A stretch of 64,000 nt of DNA from Enterobacter ludwigii (GTDB lineage Bacteria; Pseudomonadota; Gammaproteobacteria; Enterobacterales; Enterobacteriaceae), in assembly GCA_023023105.1 (NCBI GenBank), contig CP083824.1, positions 124,001-188,000 on the forward strand, given 5' to 3'. Position numbers and translations under genes: made by a program. Positions 9,610-19,248 of the stretch are shown here, piece by piece. How positions within the stretch are numbered: position 1 is the first letter of the stretch; the number at the start of each line of letters is the position of its first letter. The notes beneath the pieces are model-generated. The model saw only the letters and a program-made list of their open reading frames with translations. It did no database searches and had not been told where the DNA came from.

Positions 9610-10465
9610 CCATGAGCGCACGAATGAGATATTTTGATGTAATAGCTTCATCATCTGGCCAGTTGGCAGGGTCAAGATCGCGATACATCAAAAATTTAGA
9701 AAAAGAGAACAAACCAAGAATAATGTCGTTGGTCTTAACTTCCCAGTCTGTTTTCAATGCTATTGCTTGCTGTACAGCTTCAAAGTAACCACTTACATTA
9801 ATTTCATCATTGTCAGATTGTATTATCGGTAATGTGATCTGATGCACGCGTTCAAGGAAGGCTTCCAGAGAGAGGTTAGAGATGATGTCTTCTGAGCGCG
9901 CTTTAAGTTTAAATCTTTCTCCAGCACTACCGCGTTCAAGACTGACTGGCACCAGTATCAGTGGGGCATAACGGACATTCTCTTTATTGGCGGGATCTAC
10001 CCACTTCAATGTGCCCAGAGCCAGGAAAAGAATATTTGCGCCTTGCTCCTCTTCAAGCGTTTTGGCGTCGTGGTACAAATCGAGTAATCGAGTCTGCAAC
10101 CCTTTCGGTGTTAAACGAGTTTGCAGTTTAGTATCGAGATGCTGCGATTTTATTTCATCATCCGCTTCATCAAATTGATAAATAAAGGATTTTTCTTCTG
10201 AGGTACTACCTTCCGTCTCCTGGTCGTCTTCTTTTCCTGATTTACCATGTAAAAATGTGAACGTCTTTTTTTCATTAAACAGAAGGTTGTAGACCAGCTC
10301 AGAACGTTCATCAATCACTTCCAGGAAACGTGTGTTTTTCGATCTCGGTATGTTGAGTAAGCGGTTCCTTGCCCCTAAATCCAGAAGTTCAGCCCTGGCT
10401 TTTTCAAGCTTTTGTTCTAAGGAAAGGGCGCTGTTTTGAAAAGTTGAGCTCTCAGTAGAATTCAT
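9610..10465 (-). pseudogene. N-terminal remnant of a DUF4011/helicase/DUF3320 (Hhe-type) defence protein
   Basis: About 285 codons from an ATG at 10465, reading into the IS3-family inverted repeat, where foreign codons and a stop at 9572 end the frame. The DUF4011 hallmarks are clear: KARAELLDLGARNRLLNIPR near residue 25 and QTRLLDLYHDAKTLEEEQG followed by NILFLALGTLKW and RYAPLILVPVSLERG near residues 120-190. In intact homologues this domain precedes a superfamily 1 helicase and a Vsr-like nuclease; the single-gene system is called Hhe and protects against phage. A DUF4011-only stub could still be translated, but without the helicase it should be inactive. It lies in the lldP-yibL junction, an accessory site relative to K-12. 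Confidence 0.82.
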
Positions 10466-10663
10466 AAAATTTATAACCTAATGCAATGACATACCATTAA
10501 GCCAAAGAAAATATATTATATTTCAATGGCGTGCCGTGTGTATTAGTTAGATCGAAAGAAATGAATGTCTACTTTACTCTTAAGAATGACAATTGTGAAC
10601 CTGCAGGTTTTACGAGTAATTGGTTACATTTGTGGGGGTAGCGGCCCGGTATTTTTAGATAAT

Positions 10664-10703
10664 AAAAAAGCCCAATACATTCTTCTGGTGAACATATTGG
10701 GCT
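10664..10703 (-). terminator. Terminator downstream of yibL
   Basis: AGCCCAATA (10669-10677) pairs with TATTGGGCT (10695-10703); on the minus strand the stem is followed by a U-run. It lies 32 bp after the yibL stop. In the remaining 198 bp up to the DUF4011 start nothing else stands out beyond AT-rich promoter-like sequence. Confidence 0.8.
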
Positions 10704-10734
10704 GGTTTGTATTTAACTTAAGTTAAATTAAGAA

Positions 10735-11097
10735 TCAGAACGGGGTCTTACAAAAACCCGTCATCTCTTTCAGGCCCATTTCACGGCCCAGCTCGGTCAT
10801 TGGGTGCACCACCACCAGACCACGAACGCTTTTCTTCAGCTTGCCCATGTCGGCCTGCTCTTTTTTGGTGATCGCACGGCGGTGCGGCATGTTCATCAGC
10901 TTCTGCGCTTCTTTGCTCAGCCTCTGGCCTTTGACTTCGCGCAGGCGCTCGATTTCGGTTTCCAGCGTGGCGACCTCTTTTTCCAGCTCAGCGTACTTCT
11001 CGGCGGAATCGACCAGTGACAGGCCAGCCATCTGGTGGCGGATCAGATCCAGACGGTCGCTCAGGCGTTTAATTTCGTTCTTTTCGACTTCTTTCAT
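10735..11097 (-). CDS. yibL: YibL family ribosome-associated protein
   Basis: A 120-residue, highly charged protein matching E. coli YibL across its length. The N-terminal two thirds (about 1-65) form a predicted coiled coil with heptad leucines ([31 protein letters not shown]). The C-terminal part is basic ([20 protein letters not shown]) and ends in TGFCKTPF. The family has been reported with ribosomal particles, but no precise role is established. It stands 58 bp downstream of mtlR in the same direction; the small yibT gene of K-12 is absent between them. Confidence 0.9.
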   Translation of the reverse strand: MKEVEKNEIKRLSDRLDLIRHQMAGLSLVDSAEKYAELEKEVATLETEIERLREVKGQRLSKEAQKLMNMPHRRAITKKEQADMGKLKKSVRGLVVVHPMTELGREMGLKEMTGFCKTPF

Positions 11098-11155
11098 GAC
11101 AAATAACTCTGAAAACGGGGAATTTACAGGGAAGGATACACCAATGTGAGCAGGC

Positions 11156-11746
11156 TTACTTCTGAAACGCTTTTTTTAAGCTGATTCGGGAAATCAGCTC
11201 AGTCAGGGAGAGGACCATTGTGGAGCGAACAACCTGTTGATAACGCAGCTTTTGCATCGCGTATAGCTCAGGATCGCTGTTATCAAACTGAGGTGCCGGG
11301 GGAAGGGCAGTGACGCAATGCAACTCGCCGAAAGGTCCAAGGATCTCATCATCGGTAAAGGTGTACTCATTACCGTCATGATTTAACTCTTCGCGCAGCG
11401 CCATCAACAGCTCAGCGTCTTCATACTCTGGCCTGCTCAGCACACCAAGGCCATAAATCAGCTTCAGACGCACTGAGAGATCGCCCAGCGGTCCGTCTCC
11501 GTCCAGTAACGGTTCTACAGCATATTTTACCGCGTAGTCGTCTTTGCGAAACACCTGAAGCACCAGGATATTCACCGCCTCGGTTAGCAACTCGACGGCG
11601 GCAATCAGGAAACTTCGTACGGTTTTGCCAGCATTCAGACGCTCAAGCACACGATTTTCAAAGGCCTGGGTTTGTTCCATTATTGCCTGCATATCTGACA
11701 ATCTGTAATCAGGGCGCAGGGTTACCTGCGCCACACTCTGCATCAT
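11156..11746 (-). CDS. mtlR: Mannitol operon repressor MtlR
   Basis: MtlR lowers expression of the mannitol operon. The 196-residue all-helical protein matches E. coli MtlR along its length: [19 protein letters not shown] near residue 24, [19 protein letters not shown] in the middle and [17 protein letters not shown] at the end. The family has no classical DNA-binding helix-turn-helix, and direct DNA binding is uncertain. The start is one of two adjacent ATGs; the first (11746) forms an ATGA overlap with the mtlD stop, so translation is probably coupled. The first ten residues differ from K-12. Confidence 0.95.
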   Translation of the reverse strand: MMQSVAQVTLRPDYRLSDMQAIMEQTQAFENRVLERLNAGKTVRSFLIAAVELLTEAVNILVLQVFRKDDYAVKYAVEPLLDGDGPLGDLSVRLKLIYGLGVLSRPEYEDAELLMALREELNHDGNEYTFTDDEILGPFGELHCVTALPPAPQFDNSDPELYAMQKLRYQQVVRSTMVLSLTELISRISLKKAFQK

Positions 11747-12891
11747 TTGGTTGCGTTATATGCGTTAACCGCCTCCACAACCACGTCGCTGTTGGCGTCC
11801 AGACCTGAAATCTGCGCCAGCGCAGCCTGCGCGCCTTTATCGTCAATCAGTTGAGCCAGTTCCTGCGCCTGCGGATCCTGCTCGCTGCGGTAGTGCATTG
11901 CGGCGGCAATCCCTTTCACCAGGTTGGCGTGCGGCAGACCGTATTCCAGCGTGCCCAGCAGCGGTTTAATCAGGCGATCGCCCGCGCTCAGCTTGCGCAG
12001 GGGCTGACGGCCAACGCGCTCAACGTCATCTTTCAGATACGGGTTTTCAAAACGACCGAGGATTTTCTGGATGTATGCTGCGTGTTTATCAGCATCAAAA
12101 CCGTAGCGTTTGATCAGCACCGCGCCGCTCTCTTCCATTGCCCCTTTTACCACAGCGCGGATGTTCTCATCGAGAATCGCGTCACGGATGGTCTGATGAC
12201 CGGCCAATTTTCCGAGGTACGCGGTTATAGCATGCCCGGTGTTCAGCGTGAAGAGTTTGCGTTCGACAAATGCCATCAGGTTATCAGTTAATTCCATCCC
12301 CGGTATGGTTGGCAGCGCGCCTTTAAACTGCGTTTTATCGACGATCCACTCGCTGAAGGTTTCAACGGTCACTTCCAGCGGGTCGTGGGTGGCGGATTCA
12401 GACGGTGGGACGATACGGTCAACGGCGGAATCAACAAACCCCACGTGCGCTTCAACCCAGGCTTTATCTTCGTCGGCAACAGCGGCGAGCACATGGCCTT
12501 TCAACTGCGTGGTGCCGCGCACCATGTTTTCACAGGCGATGATGTTCAGCGGGGTATCAATGTTCTGCGCTTTACGTTTTGCGAGGCCTTTCGCCACTGC
12601 AGGAGCGATACGCTCAAGCACGACCGGACCCACGGCGGTGGTCACCAGATCGACGCTGGCGATCAGGTCGATAACGTCGTCGCCAATGCTGCTTACGGCA
12701 TTCACACCTGAAACCGTTTCAACCTGCTCGTTTTCTCCAACCACGTGTACCTGGTAGCTATGACGGGCATTCAGGGCGTCTAGCACCACCTGGTTCACAT
12801 CGGCGAATGTCAGCGTAATGCCCGCGTCTGCCAGCAGTTTGCCGATAAAGCCACGACCGATATTACCTGCGCCAAAATGTAATGCTTTCAT
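11743..12891 (-). CDS. mtlD: Mannitol-1-phosphate 5-dehydrogenase
   Basis: MtlD oxidises D-mannitol 1-phosphate to fructose 6-phosphate with NAD+, feeding imported mannitol into glycolysis. The start is set at [17 protein letters not shown] (12891), which places the Rossmann GxGxxG motif at residues 8-13 and gives the family length of 382 residues; an in-frame ATG 18 bp upstream is less likely. The long-chain polyol dehydrogenase motif [16 protein letters not shown] with the catalytic lysine, asparagine and histidine is at about residues 207-222. The gene lies between mtlA and mtlR on one transcript. Confidence 0.97.
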   Translation of the reverse strand: MKALHFGAGNIGRGFIGKLLADAGITLTFADVNQVVLDALNARHSYQVHVVGENEQVETVSGVNAVSSIGDDVIDLIASVDLVTTAVGPVVLERIAPAVAKGLAKRKAQNIDTPLNIIACENMVRGTTQLKGHVLAAVADEDKAWVEAHVGFVDSAVDRIVPPSESATHDPLEVTVETFSEWIVDKTQFKGALPTIPGMELTDNLMAFVERKLFTLNTGHAITAYLGKLAGHQTIRDAILDENIRAVVKGAMEESGAVLIKRYGFDADKHAAYIQKILGRFENPYLKDDVERVGRQPLRKLSAGDRLIKPLLGTLEYGLPHANLVKGIAAAMHYRSEQDPQAQELAQLIDDKGAQAALAQISGLDANSDVVVEAVNAYNATK

Positions 12892-12917
12892 AGTGTTAAC
12901 CTTCATCAATGTTTTTT

Positions 12918-12990
12918 ACCCGAGAGGGCTGGGGTGAGGAACCGCATAACTTTCCCCTCACCCTAGCCCTCTCCCTGTGGGGAGAGGGCG
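12918..12990. repeat. Intergenic palindromic repeat (copy 1 of 4), mtlA-mtlD
   Basis: Arms GAGAGGGCTGGGGTGAGG and CCTCACCCTAGCCCTCTC pair across about 20 bases, and the second arm can also fold with GGGGAGAGGG. Related copies occur at 17813, 36091 and 46133, always between genes. Inside the mtl operon it could shape mRNA processing between mtlA and mtlD. Confidence 0.75.
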
Positions 12991-12999
12991 GAAATGGGC

Positions 13000-14907
13000 T
13001 TACTTGTTCAGCAGCGCCAGTACTTCTTCCACGCTGGTGGTGCTGGCCAGACGCTCAATGACAGACTCATCATCCAGGGCGTTGGTCAGGCTGGTAATCA
13101 CCTGAATGTGCTCGTTATTGCGAGCGGCGATACCAATCACCAGACGGGCGATGTCGTCTTCTTCTTCACCGAAGCGCACACCCTGCGGATACTGACAGAA
13201 TACGACGCCGGTTTTCAGCACGCGATCTTTCGCTTCAACCGTACCGTGCGGAACCGCGATGGATTCACCCAGGTAGGTTGGTGTCAGCTTTTCACGTTCC
13301 AGCATCGCATCAACGTATTCAGGTTGAACGTAGCCACCTTTCACCAGTTGCTCACCGGCAAAGCGAATCGCCTCTTCTTTGGTAGCAGCAGTACGACCGA
13401 GGAAGATGTTCTCCGCACCCAGTTTGAACAGGTGGGCGTTGCTCTCGTCGAAACTGTCCTGCAGGCTGGAGCGCACTTTCACTTCGTTGTCTTCGTGACG
13501 CTGCGCGGCAACCAGACGCTCGGTCAGGCTGGTGTACAGGCCGCTGTCGAGGAAGTTGGTCAGCGAAATATGCTGTGCCTGCGGAACCTGACGCATGGCG
13601 CGTTCGGTCAGATCGCGGTGCGTGATAACCAGGTCCACATCCGGTGGCAGACTGTTGATGGCGCTGTTGGTCACAGAGATGTTAGTCAGACCCGCATCCT
13701 GCACTTTCTTACGCAGCACACCTGCACCCATTGCGCTGGAACCCATACCGGCGTCACAGGCAACGATGATTTTACGCACGTGGCTCAGGTCGTTAGAGAC
13801 ATCACCAGCCGCCAGCGGTGTAGCACCTTTGGATTCCGCTTTCATGTCGTGCATACGACGGGTAGCCGCTTCGATATCATCATCTTCTTTCACTTTGCTG
13901 GTTTTCAGCAGGATAGAAGAGACCACGAAGGAGACCGCCATTGCTGCACAGATAGCCGCGATGTTTGCGAAGTAAGCCCCTTTTGGCGTCATCGCCAGTA
14001 CCGCCAGGATAGAACCCGGAGACGCCGGAGAAACCAGACCACCGCCCAGCACGCTCAGTGTGAACACACCGGTCATACCGCCGAGGATAACGGCCAGGAT
14101 CAGACGCGGATTCATCAGCACGTACGGGAAGTAAATTTCGTGGATACCACCCAGGAAGTGAATGATAGCCGCACCGCCCGCAGACTGCTTCGCGCTACCG
14201 CGACCAAAGAACATGTACGCCAGCAGAACACCCATACCCGGGCCCGGGTTCGCTTCAATCAGGAAGAAGATGGATTTGCCAAGCTCATGAGACTGCTGAA
14301 TACCCAGCGGTGAGAAGATACCGTGGTTGATGGCGTTGTTAAGGAACAGGATTTTCGCCGGTTCAACAAAGATAGACGCCAGCGGCAGCATGTCGTGCGC
14401 AACCATGAAGTTAACGCCTGCTGCCAGAATTTTGGACAGCACTTCAACCGCAGGGCCAATGCCGAGGAACGCCAGAATCGCCAGGATCATACCAATGATG
14501 CCTGCGGAGAAGTTGTTCACCAGCATTTCGAAGCCAGAGCGAATCTTACCGTCTACCCAGGAATCAAAGTGTTTGATTGCCCAACCGCCCAGAGGACCCG
14601 CAATCATTGCGCCCAGGAACATTGGCATATCCGCACCGACAATCACACCCATGGTTGTGATTGCACCCACTACACCGCCACGGTCACCGCCCACCAGACG
14701 ACCACCGGTGAAACCGATGAGCAGCGGCAGCAGATAAGTAATCATTGGGCCAACAAGTTTCGCCAGCGTTTCGTTAGGCAACCACCCTGTCGGAATGAAC
14801 AATGCGGTGATGATACCCCACGCGATAAACGCGCCGATATTTGGCATCACCATGTTGCTGAGGAAACGACCAAAGCTTTGTACTTTGATCTTGAAATCGG
14901 ATGACAT
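13000..14907 (-). CDS. mtlA: PTS mannitol-specific transporter EIICBA
   Basis: MtlA imports D-mannitol through the inner membrane while phosphorylating it. The 635-residue protein has all three domains: EIIC membrane part (about 1-340, with GIHEIYFPYVLMNPRLI), EIIB (about 375-470, phosphocysteine in IIVACDAGMGSSAMG) and EIIA (about 490-635, phosphohistidine in ESIAVPHGTVEAKD). Length is two residues below E. coli (637). It is the first gene of mtlADR; the 5' region carries several CRP-like sites. Confidence 0.98.
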   Translation of the reverse strand: MSSDFKIKVQSFGRFLSNMVMPNIGAFIAWGIITALFIPTGWLPNETLAKLVGPMITYLLPLLIGFTGGRLVGGDRGGVVGAITTMGVIVGADMPMFLGAMIAGPLGGWAIKHFDSWVDGKIRSGFEMLVNNFSAGIIGMILAILAFLGIGPAVEVLSKILAAGVNFMVAHDMLPLASIFVEPAKILFLNNAINHGIFSPLGIQQSHELGKSIFFLIEANPGPGMGVLLAYMFFGRGSAKQSAGGAAIIHFLGGIHEIYFPYVLMNPRLILAVILGGMTGVFTLSVLGGGLVSPASPGSILAVLAMTPKGAYFANIAAICAAMAVSFVVSSILLKTSKVKEDDDIEAATRRMHDMKAESKGATPLAAGDVSNDLSHVRKIIVACDAGMGSSAMGAGVLRKKVQDAGLTNISVTNSAINSLPPDVDLVITHRDLTERAMRQVPQAQHISLTNFLDSGLYTSLTERLVAAQRHEDNEVKVRSSLQDSFDESNAHLFKLGAENIFLGRTAATKEEAIRFAGEQLVKGGYVQPEYVDAMLEREKLTPTYLGESIAVPHGTVEAKDRVLKTGVVFCQYPQGVRFGEEEDDIARLVIGIAARNNEHIQVITSLTNALDDESVIERLASTTSVEEVLALLNK

Positions 14908-15047
14908 AAAACACCCCTTCTTCTGTTTACGCTTAGGCTTGCGGCCCGAGGTTTATTGTTAATGTGAGGCGGCAGAGGTAGCCGGGCCCTGTTCATGCTG
15001 TGAAATCTGGCACTGAATCGTTCAACTGTCCAGATGACGAAAATTTG

Positions 15048-15224
15048 TGTGATGCGTGTCACGTAAATGTAGGGGGTGTGGATATCAATGTGGTGATCTG
15101 AATCACAAAGTAAGTGGGCAAAAAAAATACGATGACGAAAAATAGAGCAGAAACGACCCTTTTTTGTGATTTTTGTCACATTTGATCCTGGCAGATTTGT
15201 CTCTGTATTGTGACTTATTTCACA
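15048..15224 (-). promoter_or_regulatory. Array of four CRP-like sites upstream of mtlA
   Basis: Within the 657-bp gap between mtlA and yibI I see TGTGA-N6-TCACG (15048-15063), GGTGA-N6-TCACA (15092-15107), TGTGA-N6-TCACA (15165-15180) and TGTGA-N6-TCACA (15209-15224). The last two match the CRP consensus core exactly. Centre spacings are 44, 73 and 44 bp. Weaker half-sites appear near 14999 and 15251. Multiple CRP sites are known at E. coli mtlA. The rest of the gap, to 15564, is AT-rich and probably holds the yibI promoter; no gene is convincing there. Confidence 0.75.
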
Positions 15225-15564
15225 AAATATTTTTATGCAGAATTCTCCGGCTGTGATCCTTAACAAATTCTGTCTTGCGATTTAGCGTCAGGATGGCATG
15301 GGGCGACACAGAAAGCTAAAAAACCACTTTTCAGATGTGGTATGGCGAAAAGTGTAAACGTGGATTACGCTCATATTGTAAGGTTAAGTCTATTATTATT
15401 CAGGTTATATTTTGACACGTTTATAAACTTGCATGGAGATATTATAAAAATCCATACTCCCCGGCTGCTGAAATAGCAAGTGATTACTGTTCCTATAAAA
15501 AATTAATTAGGTTGCGTACCGTTTTATTAATTTAATGAGTTGACGTTGTTTAAGTGAGGAGAAT

Positions 15565-15921
15565 ATGTTTCTCAACTATTTTGCGCTGGGCGTATTGATT
15601 TTTGTATTCCTGGTCCTTTTTTACGGCGTCATAGCCATTCATGACATCCCGTATAATATGGCCAAAAAACGTAACCATCCCCATGCCGATGCGATTCATA
15701 CGGCAGGATGGATTAGCCTGTTTACGCTCCATGCTATATGGCCGTTCCTGTGGATCTGGGCCACGCTTTACCGTGAAGATCGCGGCTGGGGGATGCAGAA
15801 CCACATCTCGAAGCCTGATGAGGTACCGGGCATGGATGCACTGACCAAACGCGTGGCGGAGCTTGAACAAAAGCTGGCAGCGGCACAACCCACTGCTGAT
15901 AAGAACACGCTGGAGCGCTAA
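15565..15921 (+). CDS. yibI: DUF3302 inner-membrane protein YibI
   Basis: A 118-residue protein with a hydrophobic N-terminal segment (about 3-25, [19 protein letters not shown]), a second one around residues 48-67 ([20 protein letters not shown]) and a short C-terminal helical tail ([17 protein letters not shown]) likely to form a coiled coil. It matches E. coli YibI throughout. The stop is 2 bp before yibH, so the two are translated together; YibI probably works with the YibH membrane-fusion protein in an efflux-like complex, which is inferred. The start is preceded by GAGGAG. Confidence 0.92.
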   Translation: MFLNYFALGVLIFVFLVLFYGVIAIHDIPYNMAKKRNHPHADAIHTAGWISLFTLHAIWPFLWIWATLYREDRGWGMQNHISKPDEVPGMDALTKRVAELEQKLAAAQPTADKNTLER

Positions 15922-15923
15922 TC

Positions 15924-17060
15924 ATGGATCTGTTGATTATTCTGACCTATGTGGCATTTGCCTGGGCCATTTTTAAAATATTCCGTATTCCCGTTAACCA
16001 GTGGACGCTCGCCACCGCGACATTAGGCGGGATATTTATTGTTGCCGGACTTATCCTGTTAATGAACTATAACCACCCGTATACCTTTACGGCTCAAAAG
16101 GCGGTTATTTCTATTCCGATTACGCCGCAGGTCACCGGGGTGGTCAGTGAAGTGACTGATAAAAATAATCAGCTCATTAAAAAAGGTGAAGTGTTATTTA
16201 AACTTGATCCAGGTCGCTACCAGGCGCGTGTAGACAGACTCCAGGCTGACCTGGTCACTGCGACGCACAACATCGACAACCTTAAGGCACAACTGTCGGA
16301 AGCGGTCGCCAATACCACGCGGGTGTCTGCGGAACGCGATCGTCTGTATAAGGATTATCAGCGCTACCTGAAAGGCAGTCAGGCAAAGGTTAACCCGTTC
16401 TCTGAAAGCGATATCGACAATGCGCGCCAGAACTATCTGGCACAAGACGCGCTGGTTAAAGGCTCTGTCGCCGAACAGACGCAAATTCAGACTCAGTTAG
16501 ACAGCATGGTTAACGGTGAGCAATCTCAGGTTGCCTCTTTGCGCGCCCAGCTTGCCGAAGCCAAATACAACCTGGAACAGACCGTAGTGCGTGCGCCAAG
16601 CAATGGCTATATCACCCAGGTACTGATTCGTCCGGGGACGTATGCCGCCGCGCTGCCTCTGCGCCCGGTGATGGTCTTTATCCCGGAACAGAAACGTCAG
16701 ATTGTGGCGCAGTTCCGTCAGAACTCGCTGCTGCGTCTGAAACCGGGCGATGAAGCTGAAGTGGTGTTCAATGCGCTGCCGGGTCAGGTCTTCTCCGGTA
16801 AGCTCACCAGCATTCTGCCGGTGGTGCCGGGTGGATCATATCAGGCTCAGGGTGCGCTGCAGTCTCTGACGGTGGTTCCGGGTACGGATGGCGTGCTGGG
16901 GACTATCGAGCTTGACCCGAATGCCGATGTCGATGCACTGCCAGACGGTATTTATGCTCAGGTGGCGGTTTATTCGGACCATTTCGCCCATGTTTCGGTG
17001 ATGCGTAAGGTGCTACTGCGTATGACCAGCTGGATGCACTACCTCTACCTCGATCACTAA
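15924..17060 (+). CDS. yibH: HlyD-family membrane fusion protein YibH
   Basis: A 378-residue periplasmic adaptor of the HlyD/EmrA type. N-terminal hydrophobic segments (about 1-20 and 28-48) anchor it in the inner membrane. The lipoyl/biotinyl-like half-motifs ([20 protein letters not shown] and [20 protein letters not shown]) flank a long helical hairpin (about 95-215) rich in heptads such as [21 protein letters not shown] beta-barrel domain follows ([21 protein letters not shown]). No MFS or RND pump partner is adjacent; the only partner visible is YibI. The substrate is unknown. Confidence 0.93.
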   Translation: MDLLIILTYVAFAWAIFKIFRIPVNQWTLATATLGGIFIVAGLILLMNYNHPYTFTAQKAVISIPITPQVTGVVSEVTDKNNQLIKKGEVLFKLDPGRYQARVDRLQADLVTATHNIDNLKAQLSEAVANTTRVSAERDRLYKDYQRYLKGSQAKVNPFSESDIDNARQNYLAQDALVKGSVAEQTQIQTQLDSMVNGEQSQVASLRAQLAEAKYNLEQTVVRAPSNGYITQVLIRPGTYAAALPLRPVMVFIPEQKRQIVAQFRQNSLLRLKPGDEAEVVFNALPGQVFSGKLTSILPVVPGGSYQAQGALQSLTVVPGTDGVLGTIELDPNADVDALPDGIYAQVAVYSDHFAHVSVMRKVLLRMTSWMHYLYLDH

Positions 17061-17067
17061 TCCTTTC

Positions 17068-17103
17068 AGGGCAGGAATGCGACATGCAGACCTGCCCTTT
17101 TTT
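17068..17103 (+). terminator. Rho-independent terminator after yibH
   Basis: AGGGCAGG (17068-17075) pairs perfectly with CCTGCCCT (17091-17098), followed by a run of T on the plus strand to 17103. Confidence 0.88.
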
Positions 17104-17150
17104 CGTCGCTTGATCCATACTGATTTTTTTCCGGCATCAAGGATCAGGCA

Positions 17151-17759
17151 ATGAAACTCATCGGTAGCTACACCAGTCCCTTCGTGCGAAAAATCTCTAT
17201 CCTCCTGCTGGAGAAAGGGATTGAATTTGAATTCGTCAATGAACAGCCTTACAACGCCGAAAACGGCGTCGCGCAGTACAACCCACTAGGTAAAGTCCCG
17301 GCACTGGTGACGAACGAGGGTGAATACTGGTTTGATTCCCCGATTATTGCGGAGTACATCGAGCTGCTGGGCGTCGCCCCGGCAATGCTACCGGCTGACC
17401 CAAAAGCCGCGCTGGCTGTGAAGCAAATTGAAGCCCTGGCCGATGGCATTATGGATGCGGCGTTAACTTCCGTACGCGAGCAGGCAAGACCCGCCGCCCA
17501 ACAGTCGGAAACAGAACTGCTACGCCAGCGTGAAAAAATCAGCCGCAGCCTGGATATGTGTGAGCAGCTCATCCAGGAGGGAAAAATCCAGCCTGACAGA
17601 GTGGATCTGGCGACAATAGCGATCGCCTGCGCCATCGGTTATCTCAACTTCCGTCATGTTTCCCCTGGCTGGTGTGTCGATCGCCCGTTGCTGGTAAAAC
17701 TTGCCGAAACGCTTTTTAGCCGTGAGAGTTTTGCCCGCACCGAACCGCCAAAGGCTTGA
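17151..17759 (+). CDS. yibF: Glutathione S-transferase family protein YibF
   Basis: A 202-residue cytosolic GST fold: thioredoxin-like N-terminal domain (about 1-78, starting [19 protein letters not shown], with SPIIAEYIE in the glutathione site) and an all-helical C-terminal domain with [19 protein letters not shown]. The TSPFVRK segment carries the usual catalytic-position Ser/Thr of this subgroup. It matches E. coli YibF. The physiological substrate is not known. In K-12 the rhsA region lies next to yibF; here yibH and yibF are direct neighbours, separated only by a terminator. Confidence 0.93.
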   Translation: MKLIGSYTSPFVRKISILLLEKGIEFEFVNEQPYNAENGVAQYNPLGKVPALVTNEGEYWFDSPIIAEYIELLGVAPAMLPADPKAALAVKQIEALADGIMDAALTSVREQARPAAQQSETELLRQREKISRSLDMCEQLIQEGKIQPDRVDLATIAIACAIGYLNFRHVSPGWCVDRPLLVKLAETLFSRESFARTEPPKA

Positions 17760-17812
17760 TACGGGTTATAACACTTCGCTGCCGGAGGCGGTACAATCCC
17801 TCCACATGTTAA

Positions 17813-17836
17813 CTCCCTCTCCCGTCGGGAGGGGGG
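17813..17836. repeat. Intergenic palindromic repeat (copy 2 of 4), yibF-selA
   Basis: CTCCCTCTCCCGTCGGGAGG forms a short hairpin of the same family as the copies at 12918, 36091 and 46133; this copy is shortened to the central stem. Confidence 0.65.
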
Positions 17837-17862
17837 ATGATATTTACTCGCCAGGCGCTTTC

Positions 17863-19248
17863 ATGACTACTCATCATTCGCTGTACAGCCAAATTCCCGC
17901 TACCGACCGTCTTCTTCGCGAGCCTCGCATTCATGCTGCTGTTGAGCGTTTCGGCCATACCGCGACGGTTGAGATGTTACGGTTGCTTCAGGATGAAGCC
18001 CGACACCACATTCAGGCAGAAAACACACTGCCTGACTGGTGCGCGGCGTGGGAGCAAGAAGTTGAAAAGCGGCTGGATGAGAAAACGCAAAGTGCACTTC
18101 GTCCGGTGATTAACCTGACGGGTACGGTACTGCACACCAACCTGGGGCGCGCGCAACAGGCGGAAGAGGCGGTTGCTGCGGTCGTGCAGGCCATGCGAAT
18201 GCCTGTGACGCTGGAGTACGATCTGGACGGTGCAGGGCGCGGACATCGTGACCGGGCACTGGCGGACCTTCTCTGCCAGCTGACCGGCGCGGAAGATGCC
18301 TGCATTGTGAATAACAACGCCGCCGCGGTGCTGCTGATGCTGGCGGCCACCGCCAGCGGCAGAGAGGTGGTGGTTTCCCGCGGTGAGCTGGTTGAGATTG
18401 GCGGCGCGTTTCGCATTCCGGACGTGATGCGTCAGGCGGGCTGTTCGCTGCATGAAGTGGGCACCACTAACCGCACTCATGCGAAAGATTATCGCGCGGC
18501 GGTGAATGAAAATACCGCCCTGCTGATGAAGGTTCATACCAGCAATTACCATATTGAAGGTTTCACCAAAACCGTTGAAGAAGCTGAGCTGGCAGCGATT
18601 GGACGCGAGCTGAATATACCGGTGATTGCCGATCTCGGTAGTGGTTCCCTGGTCGATCTCAGCCAGTACGGTTTGCCAAAAGAGCCGATGCCACAAGAGA
18701 TGATTGCGGCGGGTGTCAGCCTGGTGAGCTTTTCCGGCGACAAACTGCTGGGGGGGCCGCAGGCGGGGATAATAGTGGGTAAGCGTGAGCTGATTGCGCA
18801 GTTGCAGCAGCATCCGCTCAAGCGAGCCCTGCGCGCGGATAAAATGACGCTCGCGGCACTGGAAGCGACATTGCGGCTCTATCTGCATCCGGAGAAACTG
18901 GCTGACCGCCTGCCCACGCTGCGTTTGCTAACCCGGGATGCCGCTTCAATTCGTGCACAGGGTGAATTGCTGCTACCCCGAGTTGCCCCTCATTATCCTG
19001 ATTTTGACGTTCGCATTGAACCCTGCCAGTCGCAGATTGGCAGCGGTTCACTGCCAGTGGACAGACTGCCGAGTGAAGCGCTCACGTTCACCCCGCGTGA
19101 CGGGCACGGTAGCCACCTTGAAACCCTGTCGTCGCGCTGGCGCGCGTTGCCGACGCCGGTTATCGGGCGGATTTACGACGGCAGAATGTGGCTGGATCTA
19201 CGCTGCCTTGAAGATGAAGAGCGATTTCTGGAGATGTTGTTGAAATGA
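17863..19248 (+). CDS. selA: L-seryl-tRNA(Sec) selenium transferase
   Basis: SelA converts Ser-tRNA(Sec) to Sec-tRNA(Sec) with selenophosphate, using pyridoxal phosphate; it is a homodecamer. The start at 17863 ([12 protein letters not shown]) aligns with E. coli SelA and gives 461 residues (E. coli 463); longer upstream frame is non-homologous. Clear blocks are [34 protein letters not shown] and the PLP-lysine motif [15 protein letters not shown]. The N-terminal 60 residues diverge more from K-12 than the rest. It overlaps selB by 4 bp (ATGA), so expression is coupled. Confidence 0.97.
   Translation: MTTHHSLYSQIPATDRLLREPRIHAAVERFGHTATVEMLRLLQDEARHHIQAENTLPDWCAAWEQEVEKRLDEKTQSALRPVINLTGTVLHTNLGRAQQAEEAVAAVVQAMRMPVTLEYDLDGAGRGHRDRALADLLCQLTGAEDACIVNNNAAAVLLMLAATASGREVVVSRGELVEIGGAFRIPDVMRQAGCSLHEVGTTNRTHAKDYRAAVNENTALLMKVHTSNYHIEGFTKTVEEAELAAIGRELNIPVIADLGSGSLVDLSQYGLPKEPMPQEMIAAGVSLVSFSGDKLLGGPQAGIIVGKRELIAQLQQHPLKRALRADKMTLAALEATLRLYLHPEKLADRLPTLRLLTRDAASIRAQGELLLPRVAPHYPDFDVRIEPCQSQIGSGSLPVDRLPSEALTFTPRDGHGSHLETLSSRWRALPTPVIGRIYDGRMWLDLRCLEDEERFLEMLLK

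Noticed and set aside
12994..14313. A 439-codon plus-strand frame over mtlA
   Set aside because: It is the antisense shadow of mtlA: His/Gln/Arg-rich with no domain, while mtlA is certain.
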